Assembly (NCBI GenBank): GCA_950097015.1
Contig: CATNEN010000019.1
Location: forward strand, 153,929-217,928
Direction: 5' to 3'
DNA length: 64,000 nucleotides
DNA from: Macrostomum hystrix
Lineage: Eukaryota > Platyhelminthes > Macrostomidae
A program made the translations under genes and the position numbers. Positions 56,688-64,000 of this stretch are shown piece by piece (the first letter of the stretch is position 1; every line of letters begins with the position of its first letter). The notes below the pieces were generated by a model. It ran no database searches, had not been told where the DNA came from, and was given only the letters and a program-made list of their open reading frames with translations.

Positions 56688-57277
56688 GAGTTTACGGACT
56701 TAGAGAATTTTATCATGTCAGTGATAAAATTTTCGACCGTCCCCAGAGCTTAGTTGGTGTGGCTGGTGGAGTAAATGCAGGTATTATATATATACTCTAA
56801 AGAAAGGTGCGCGAGCTGTTTTTTCGCAACTTGACTTCGTCGTCGTCGTCGGCATATGGGGGCTAGTATATAGCCGGGCTGGCTAAACCCCGGGCGATTC
56901 ATCGATTCTATTTTTAGCCTACGGCGCACCTTTCTTAAGAGTATATATATACAAGCTGACTCGTGTGTATTTAAATGGCAGCCTATTGAAGTCTATGGGG
57001 CACGCAAGCCAGTATATACTCTTAAGAAAGGTGCGCCTTAGGCTAAAAATAGAAACACCATGCATTTTCGGTCATCTATTATAGTAACTAGTCGTCATCA
57101 AGCCCGATCTAGATATAATCTCCGTCATATTGCCTCCAGCGAAAATATACAGCGCGCACCTTTCTTTAGAGTATATACTAACTGGCTCGTTCTATCCCGC
57201 CCCAATCTCACCACACTATTTAAGCCTTGGGACGGTCGAGAATTTACAGATTGTAAATTCTCTAAGTCCATAAACTC
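56688..57277. repeat. Nested foldback (three pairs of inverted repeats)
   Basis: Outer arms 56688-56712 / 57253-57277 (gagtttacggacttagag). Middle arms 56787-56813 / 57153-57177 (actctaaagaaaggtgcgcg). Inner arms 56907-56951 / 57012-57052 (gcgcacctttcttaagagta), with the inner and middle arms themselves related. A short hairpin aattttatca...tgataaaatt lies at 56,706-56,736. No coding. Confidence 0.85.
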
Positions 57278-57299
57278 TTATAATTGGAGTGCTGCAGCT

Positions 57300-58065
57300 A
57301 GGGTGTGGTGTGGTGTGGTGTGTGGTGTGGTGTGGTGTGTGGTGTGGTGTGGTGTGTGGTGTTGGGTGGGTGGTGTGTGGTGTGGTGTGGTGTGTGGTGT
57401 GGTGTGGTGTGTGGTGTTGGGTGGGTGGATGCAGAGTGCAGGTGCAGGTTGGGTAGGTGGTGCATGGTGTCTCACTCTCATATCCTCCCTTCACTCTGTC
57501 CTAGCTTCCTCCCCTATACCTTCGCTTTCCTGATCCCCTTCCTTTAATCTGATGATCCTCTCTTCACTCTCCCTCGCTTTCACTTTCCTCCTGTACTATC
57601 CTCCAAATATGTTTTCTCGAAAGTAAGACATCGATCAGTACAATGAATTAATAATTACAATGAACCAGTCGTACGAATTTGGGTGGGTGGATGCAGAGTG
57701 CAGGTGGTTGGGTAGGTGGTGGTGTCTGACTCTCTGCATATCCTCCCTTCACTCTGTCCTAGCTTCCTCCCCTATACCTTCGCTTTCCTGATCCCCTTCC
57801 TTTAATCTGATGATTCTGGATTCAGGATTCTGGATTCTGATTCAGGATCTGATGATCCTGATCCTCTCTTCACTCTCCCTCGCTTTCACTTTCCTCCTGT
57901 ATACTATCCTCCAAATAATTTTTCGCGAAAGTAACACATCAGTACAAATCTACAATCTGTGCAGTCAACCTACTTTTGCTTTCCTCCCCTTCCTTCGATC
58001 TGATCCTCTCTTCACTCTCCCTCGCTTTCACTATCCGCCAACTATGTTTTCGCGAAAGTTACACG
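57300..58065 (+). repeat. (GTGTG)n microsatellite and CT-rich direct duplications
   Basis: 57,300-57,430 is a ggtgtggtgtgt microsatellite. From about 57,416 a 250-bp block (gggtgggtggatgcagagtg to a tttcctcctgta ... ctatcctccaaat segment) is repeated at about 57,679 and, in part, at about 57,972. Each copy ends in a form of gtttt(c)gcgaaagta. Open frames here are low-complexity artefacts. Confidence 0.85.
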
Positions 58066-58239
58066 TCAATAAATGGTACCAGAGTGCTTTTCAGTTGAGA
58101 TCAGTTCGAAGAAACTGAAGCATCCAAAGCCAAAAACCAAAGCCGAAATCCAAATTTGCAGCTTCTTCTAGCTGCAACTCACTGACTAGCCAGTTTCTGC
58201 ACTGCTATAGCTACTACTTACAGCAGGCGCATGCGTAGC

Positions 58240-58350
58240 TGAAAAGACATTTTTTATCTCCTTAGTGTATTTCTTGCACACGTCTATGGCTGTAAAAGCC
58301 GAATGACCTTTTTTTTGATCTCCGTAGTGTATTTCTAAATATAGAACATT
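58240..58350 (+). repeat. gatctccgtagtgtatttct repeat, right copies
   Basis: One degenerate copy at about 58,248 (acattttttatctccttag) and one close copy at about 58,300, direct repeats of the pair at 45.5 kb. They end the TTTCGCGAAA domain. From 58,350 to about 58,980 the sequence is non-coding, with several ttccgac(a/t)-type motifs between 58,830 and 59,010. Confidence 0.75.
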
Positions 58351-58984
58351 TTATAAAGGCTATCCCAATTAGGGTCGTCGTCTCTGGGGAAAACTCGCAC
58401 CGATTTAGAATACACGTACAACAGAGGTCCGTTTTGGTCTTGCTGGGGCCTTGGCTGGGGCTTGGCTGGACCAGACACCCCTTTGCCTTGACCAGACCCC
58501 CCCTTTCAACATTTTAGGAACAAAATGTATTAAAAATTTATAAATATAGGCCTATTATACAGAAATATAATTTATGTTCCTAGGGTTCATATAAACACTA
58601 AAACAGGACTATAATGGACTACAGTGGGACCAACCCAAGGTAGTCATTTTTTAATTTCTTTTTTTTAATCACATTGGGAGCTTTAGGGCTACTGATAGGC
58701 CTATTAAGTTACAATTCATTTTAATTAAGGCCCTAACTTATTTTAGAAAGCCTAAACACTCAGAAAAAATGAAAATTAGTTCCACACAAAAAGCAGCTAG
58801 GCAAACAGCTTAGAAACTTTGTCCGACTCGGAATATTCCGACACTTATTCCGACATCGTAGGTTAATGTACGAGCGCTACATTACCTGTCAGAATATTCC
58901 GACAAATAGGCCTATTCCGACTCGAAATTGCATGCATACATCTAATGAGCTCTCAGACAGTTATTCCGATTCGAAATTAACTGT

Positions 58985-59920
58985 GGGAATATGACAATCA
59001 GACAATGATTCCGACAGGTAGCGCAATGAAAATGACGCCTGCGCACAACACTGCCGACGGCCTCGTTTTTCGGTGCAAACCAACAATACGTCTCCGTTTG
59101 GTGCCCATGAAAAACGCGTATCCATCCGGAAATTCTCATTCTTCGAAGGATCAAAGTTGAATCCGATGGACATCGTAGGCTTCATCACACATTATCTGCT
59201 CGGTGTGTCGCAAAAGTGAGTAAAGTCGGTTTACGATCATTTAAATGGCAGAAATACATTTAAATGATCGTGAACCAAAGGGAGGGGGTTTTGGTGTAAG
59301 TAGTAGCAGAAAACCGAAATTGATCACTATCGGGATACACACTACCAATTCGGTTTACGATCATTTACATACAGATTCTCCATTCATATGATCGTAAACC
59401 GAAGCTGAGGGGGGTAGTGGAGATGTAATAGTATACTAATTCATTTGTTTTCATCCACAGATCTCTGCAGACGATGTACGGAGTCGAGTCGGAAAAATAA
59501 GCTGCCGTACAGTGGTCGAACTATTGTCGTGACATTATGTGCGAATGGTTTAAAAGTCAACGAGACAGCATCATGATTGGTGGCGTCGGTCACACCGTCG
59601 AAATCGACGAAAGTCTCTTCGGACCCAAAATATGAAGTACAACAAAGGTGCCCGAAAAGGCTGTCAGATATGGGTCTTCGGAATGGTTGACCACGATGAC
59701 GGACGCTGCATCATTTGGCCTGTAGTTGACAGATCGGCCGAAACACTTCTACCGCTCATTCAAGAGTTTGTGCAGCCCGGAACGGCGATTTACAGTGACA
59801 GATAGGCAGCTTACTTGAAAGTGGAAGAGATGGGTTACACCCATATTGGACCGTGTCACACAAGGACACTTTGTGACGATAATTCGTAATTCTGAGAAGC
59901 GTGAGGTGCACATCGAACCC
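58985..59920 (+). pseudogene. Merlin (IS1016/ISXO2-type) transposase pseudogene
   Basis: Exon 1, to about 59,213, encodes KRVSIRKFSFFEGSKLN and a hydrophobic helix, and ends at a gtgagtaaag donor. After an intron ending ttgttttcatccacag at 59,460, exon 2 encodes [13 protein letters not shown], then [12 protein letters not shown] (first catalytic Asp region), YNKGARKGCQIWVFGM, GRCIIWPVVDRSAETLLPLI and IYSDR (second catalytic region). Damage visible: an in-frame TAA soon after the exon 2 start, a frameshift after ESLFGPK (about 59,628), TAG in place of the conserved Trp codon after IYSDR, and a further shift beyond. The element is dead. DDE family membership is from motifs; Merlin is the animal lineage of this family. 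Confidence 0.82.
59226..59405. repeat. Two hairpins in the Merlin intron
   Basis: cggtttacgatcatttaaat ... atttaaatgatcgtgaacc (about 59,228-59,273) and ttcggtttacgatcattta ... atatgatcgtaaaccgaa (about 59,349-59,402). The arms of the two hairpins are related to each other. Confidence 0.85.
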
Positions 59921-59924
59921 CATA

Positions 59925-60000
59925 CCCCTGGCTTCCCCCTGGACCCCTGGCTTCCCCTTAGACCCCTGGCTTCCCTCTGGACCCCTGTTTTTCCTATTGA
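59925..60000 (+). repeat. 17-19-bp minisatellite (ccctggcttcccc type)
   Basis: About four copies of a gacccctggcttccc-type unit directly downstream of the Merlin relic. The open frames through it are Pro/Leu-rich repeats without meaning. Confidence 0.7.
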
Positions 60001-60169
60001 CATCTTGGCTACCCTCTTTCCTAAAGAACTTGTGTATGAATCACTCAAATAATCTTTCAACCTTCGCCTAGTCGACTAAAAAACTTGGTTATATTAATTT
60101 GATAACTTGATAAAATAATATTACTCCTGGAAGTAGAATATGTATATAAAGTATACATAGTATATAGTA

Positions 60170-62070
60170 CTAGCAAGTTTTGCCACCCTTCGGGGAGCAG
60201 AAATATTTTTAATTCGTACAGTATATACTTTTTAGCAGCTGCACGCTCGTATTTTCAGCTTTTTTAGAAGCAACAATGATACCCCAGTTGACAATGATCC
60301 CCCAGTTGACAATGATCCCCCAGTTGACAATGATCCCCCAGTTGACAATGATCCCCCAGTTTACCATGATCCCCCAGTTGACGATTATCCCCCCGTTTAC
60401 CATGATCCCCTATTTGATGATGACTCCCCAGCTGACAATGTTCCCCAGTTGAATTTTTATATTAGCTGCTTTTGTAGAAAATTGATAAGAACAACATAGC
60501 TCAGGTTTAGCCATGATTCAAACTCTGGTTTAGCCATGATTCAGACTCTGGTTTAGCCATGATTTAAGCTCTGGTTGAGCCATGATTCAAGCTCTGGTTG
60601 AGCCATGATTCAAGCTCTGGTTGAGCCATGATTCAAGCTCTGGTTGAGCCATGATTCAAACGCTGGGTTAGCCATAATTCAATTTCAAACTCTGGTTTAG
60701 CCATGATTGAAACTCTCGTTTAGCAATGATTCAGACTCTGGTTTAGCCATGATTCAAACTCTGGTTTAGCCATGATTTAAGCTCTGGTTTAGCCATGATT
60801 CAAACGCTGGGTTAGCCATGATTCAGACTATTGTTTTGCTAGGCAAAAGTGAATTATAAGTAATCATAGTAATTATCTCGCCAGTGGGGTTGACACAGCT
60901 ATGCACATTTGGGTGAGAAATTTCTTATCAGTACGCTCACCTAACAAAACTGGCTCTGATGCAATCATTCAAATTGGCACTGGAGCCTCACTGTGCACAA
61001 GTTGAATAAATGAATCCATTGGAAAAGCCTATGTAAACCAGTTAATCCCCTTGGCAATGGAATTAAGCTTAATAAAAATACGTGTACTGATTCAGGACCA
61101 TTTGACATATTTTGGTGAAGGAATTTTGAAAATCGGTCGAGCCGTTCGGAAGATTGTTTGATTGCAAACATACAAACAAAGATACATACATAAATAAAAT
61201 ATTTTTTGTTGCAGTTCTGAATCTGATAACGCCTGCAGCTATGCTGAAAAATTCTTTCCTTAGTTTTAGTATTGAATAAAACTTGCTGCTTCACTCGAAA
61301 ATACTTATATTCTTTTCTGAGAGCGAGTACAGTAATAATAAAGCTAACAAACATCTGCTTCGAGAGTACCTAACCAAAAGCGCTTATTATTTATACTCGA
61401 ACCAAAAAAATTGCCAATAAAAATACTAATAAACAGTAACTTACGTTTTTAACTGTTGATGATAGAAGATTTGAAGAAAAAGAAGCAGTAACAAAGCTGA
61501 TGCTGAATTTGGATCTGCATTCTGCAAAATCGAAGTCGAGACAAGGTTTGACAATAGAAAGGCTGCAGTTTTATGGATAGAAAGGAGGAGGAGAGGTCTC
61601 GCTAGCATTGAGCATCATAAAAGCCCAATCATGAAATCTGCTATGTACTCGTACGTCTGAAATCACTCAATCAGCCAAGAGACAAATTTATAAACGCACG
61701 TACGGGTCGAAAAGCATTGACGCAATCGCATTCAATTGAGAGTATCGGGCCCTGTTCTGTGCTATACCAATGCACGCGCGGGCGAGAAAAAGCACCGATG
61801 CAATCTAATAAAACTTACAGTGCCCGGACCTATTCCAATTTAACCTTGTTTGGCCTCCAATTGAAAGCAATAGGAAAACTCGTTTTTCGAATATTTAATA
61901 TTGTTAGCATTGAAGCAGACTAACGAAATTTTCAAGGTCTCATGCCAGTAAAATTTGGCATGTTTAGCAAAAAACGCGATCAAATTTGGTTGAGGCATTT
62001 AGCCTGTGTATCGAAATTCCACAGACAGACAGACAGACAGACAGACTTTAGAGATTTATATATAGTTGGA
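60170..62070 (-). mobile_element. Non-autonomous Helitron(s), minus strand
   Basis: On minus it starts TCCAACTATATATAAATCTC with a TCTG microsatellite at 62,070 and ends with the hairpin gctccccgaagggtggc and CTAG at 60,173-60,170, followed by T. It contains two minisatellites, about 60,286-60,440 (ttgacaatgatcccccag) and 60,500-60,835 (gccatgattcaaactctgg), inverted copies of those in the 30-34 kb Helitron. A second 5'-like sequence near 61,200 suggests that two elements may be nested. No coding capacity. Confidence 0.75.
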
Positions 62071-62848
62071 CTAGCAAGTTTTGCCCCCCTCCGGGGAGCA
62101 CAAATATTTTTAATTCGTCCAGTGTATACTTTTTAGCAGCTGTATTTTTTTAAGCTACAATGATGGATGGAGGATGGAATGGAGGATAGCAATTTAGCCC
62201 CCCGTTCGGGGGCACATTTTACAACATGGTGTAAATAGCAATTCAGTGATTTGAGCGAGCAGTATACAATTCGGACTCAATTGTGTTAAAGTACGAAAGC
62301 TAGGCCTTTTGACATTGATAGCTTTCAGCAAAATTTTATTCAATTCCCTCTCGTCGTGACTCAGAAGCGGACAGTCGCATGGCTGCTTTAGGTAAAAACC
62401 GATTGACATTGACAACATTGACAAAGCATCAACATTGACAAATGATTAAAAAAATCGATGCAAGTGGATTGCAACTTAATTGTTTATAATGAGGTACGGT
62501 TCTAGTCATCTTTTGTTACAAAATACAAACTGTCTGCTTCCGTTTTGCATTGGCGTCTATCCATCAGGGATTTTTGTTAACCGAGAGGGAGGCCCTTCCC
62601 TGATGCAGCAGCAAGCAAATCATAAATCAGGAACCTTAAAAATTCATTTGCGAATTGCGTCCTTGAGATTTGAATAGAAAAATGCTTGCTGCTTAGAGAC
62701 CAAGGCAGTCACCAAGTAGAAAAATGGGCAGATAACATTAAAATAGTATAGAAACAATAGCAAAGTTTACTGAATTGGACTTCGACGAAAAAACAGCACT
62801 TTACGAAAAACTGTCCCTTGAAGACGGAAGTCTAAACATTGAAAGCAA

Positions 62849-62998
62849 TTGGAAGCATGTGGGCCAATGAATTCGCTGTCATCGTCGATTGACGGCATGT
62901 CTGTGCGGACAGGTGTAAAAAAATGTCCGTTAAAGACAAGTTTATAAACATTGGAAGCATGTGGGCCAATGAATTCGCTGTCATCGTCGATTGACGAT
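62849..62998 (+). repeat. Tandem duplication, about 100 bp period
   Basis: The block aagcatgtgggccaatgaat and about 30 following bases (tcgctgtcatcgtcgattgac) occurs at about 62,852 and 62,952, with similar flanks (agacggaagtctaaacattg and agacaagtttataaacattg). Confidence 0.8.
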
Positions 62999-63229
62999 TA
63001 AAACGGGATATTTTTAACGGGCACATTTTAGCTTTGGATTAGGCTTACATTCCATTCCTAAACCACGTGGAATTGTTTATGAGTAGCGTTTATGAGCTCC
63101 GTTTCCAATTGTACATGATTGCTTCCCAAAAATTCAGCTCTCTGTACGAGAATGAGCTATCCCACTGACATTTACCGCTGATGAAATCAAGGGCACTCCA
63201 ACGATAAGTTTCAGAAACTGTTGGTCAGC

Positions 63230-64000
63230 CTAATCTTCAGAAAGCACCTCTGGGTACACAATGTTTCTCGTCTTGTTACCGGAAATCCGGATGCGAACAT
63301 TGGCTGCATCTTTGGCCCGAGACAGAGCGGTGTACAGCTGGCCGTGGCGAAGCAGCCTTCCGCCAAGTCGATGCCCACGGTCTCCAGAGACTGGCCCTGA
63401 GCTTTGTGAACCGTCAGGCAGAAGCTGGCCCGGACGGGAAAACTGCAGCCTCTTGAAGCACACTGGCAGGTCCGCATTGTTCGGCTGTAGCGGAATCCGG
63501 GGCAGCAGAATCTCGTCACCAGAGAATTGGCCTGCCGCAACTTTGCACCGCAGCACATTGTCCCCCCAGTGCCAGGACAATCAGTCGCGTTCCGTTGCAC
63601 AGCCGTGGCGGGTTGATGTTTCGCAGAAGCACCACCGGCATGCCCACTTTGAACTTAAGCAGGTGCTTCGGCAAGTTCGGTGCCTCCAATCGGTTGAGCA
63701 GCTCAGGAGGGAAGTGCGTGGCAGAATCCTCATCAGCCACGCTGTCGATCGACTTGATCTCCCGCATGCTGCCCGGGAACATGGCCAGGCACTCATCGTT
63801 GATCGCATCAACGGCCTCGTTATACGGAGCCAAAATTACTCTGCTGGCAAAGTAGGCGTCTCTAGCGTCAGTTGCTTCGAACGAAGGGTAAACGAACTCG
63901 ATCAGGTCCTTCAGGGAGGCACCTGCCGGCATCAGGATCTCAGGCGGAAGCGAAACGTTGCCATCAGAGTCCTCCTCAATAGAACCTGAGCCGATCTGTG
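63230..64000 (-). pseudogene. Helitron Pif1-type helicase C-terminal part, frameshifted
   Basis: Reading from the window edge on minus: LPPEIL, DLIEFVYP, ILAPYNEAVDAIN, KVGMPVVLLRNINPPRLCNG (a Pif1-helicase signature), then in successive frames FSGDEILLPRIPL, SFCLTVHKAQGQSLE (motif V/VI region) and RHGQLYTALSRAKD, ending NIVYPEVLSED at 63,230. At least three frame changes (about 63,560, 63,440 and 63,350) show it is inactive. The Rep/HUH part and the Walker A motif would lie beyond 64,000. Confidence 0.85.

Larger units (their letters stand above)
45283..58350. mobile_element. Putative novel replicating element with palindromic iteron array
   Basis: Components in order: CTTCCGGAAG repeats (45.3-45.45 kb), two copies of a gatctccgtagtgtatttct repeat, scattered TTTCGCGAAAATAC motifs, a tRNA-derived 76-mer, a zinc-finger gene (plus), the 4.9-kb palindromic array, a multi-exon PIP-box/P-loop gene (minus), the second tRNA-derived 76-mer (inverted), more TTTCGCGAAA motifs, a nested foldback, CT-rich duplications, and a third gatctccgtagtgtatttct copy at 58.32 kb. 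The same palindrome from one end to the other is what unites the region. The boundaries are my estimate; no target duplication has been identified. No known element class with this combination comes to mind. Confidence 0.5.
62071..64000 (-). mobile_element. Helitron 3' part, continuing beyond the window
   Basis: Ends on minus with the hairpin gctccccggaggggggc and CTAG at 62,074-62,071. A second, degenerate terminal hairpin (gcccccgaacggggggc) lies at about 62,199-62,215. Upstream on minus is the Pif1-type helicase relic. The part at 62,220-63,229 is non-coding and holds a ~100-bp tandem duplication. Confidence 0.7.

Noticed and set aside
57060-57533. 157-codon Val/Cys/Trp-rich frame
   Set aside because: Driven by the ggtgt microsatellite and the foldback arms; no domain.

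Overview
The window is invertebrate nuclear DNA. Genes have canonical GT-AG introns, codon-rich exons sit in AT-rich flanks, and there are clear animal orthologues: a KLHL2/3-type Kelch protein, GPN1, proteasome ATPase Rpt2/PSMC1 and SS18. The mobile-element mix (Helitron, Merlin, mariner-like, Ty3/Gypsy, non-LTR), a DM9-domain gene and introns down to 47 bp would fit a lophotrochozoan or flatworm-like animal. That placement is inference and only weakly supported.

Layout. 1-5.7 kb: an intact, intronless late-gene block of a polinton-like DNA virus or virus-derived element (packaging ATPase, major capsid-like protein, penton-like protein, three accessory proteins), cut by the left window edge. 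5.8-7.8 kb: direct repeats, a broken DM9 gene and Ty3/Gypsy relics. 9.4-18.7 kb (minus): a 12-exon gene for a secreted Ig/LDLa protein, with a non-LTR retrotransposon antisense in one intron. 20.8-24.1 kb (minus): a KLHL2/3-type CUL3 adaptor carrying an internally deleted mariner-like element in an intron. 25.0-26.7 kb (minus): GPN1. 27.4-28.7 kb (minus): Rpt2. 29.9-34.1 kb (plus): an internally deleted Helitron abutting a second Helitron-like 5' end. 35 kb: Merlin relic. 38.5-39.5 kb (minus): SS18. 40-45 kb: two more copies of a MITE with clear 8-bp target duplications, a possible LTR, and a large inverted duplication of a 14-bp tandem array.

45.3-58.4 kb is the part most likely to be new. 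About 51 tandem copies of a ~96-bp unit, each carrying a perfect TATTTTCGCGAAAATA palindrome, fill 4.9 kb. On the left lies a small zinc-finger gene and on the right a convergent multi-exon gene with a textbook N-terminal PCNA-binding (PIP-box) motif and a C-terminal Rep/SF3-like P-loop ATPase. Two 76-nt tRNA-derived sequences in inverted orientation bracket the set 10.3 kb apart, and degenerate forms of the same palindrome continue outside them. I read it as an undescribed replicating or self-maintaining element with an iteron-type array, a candidate initiator ATPase and a DNA-binding protein. The functional reading is inference.

58.9-64 kb: a Merlin transposase pseudogene and two or more minus-strand Helitrons joined 3'-end to 5'-end, the last one running off the window with a frameshifted Pif1-type helicase.
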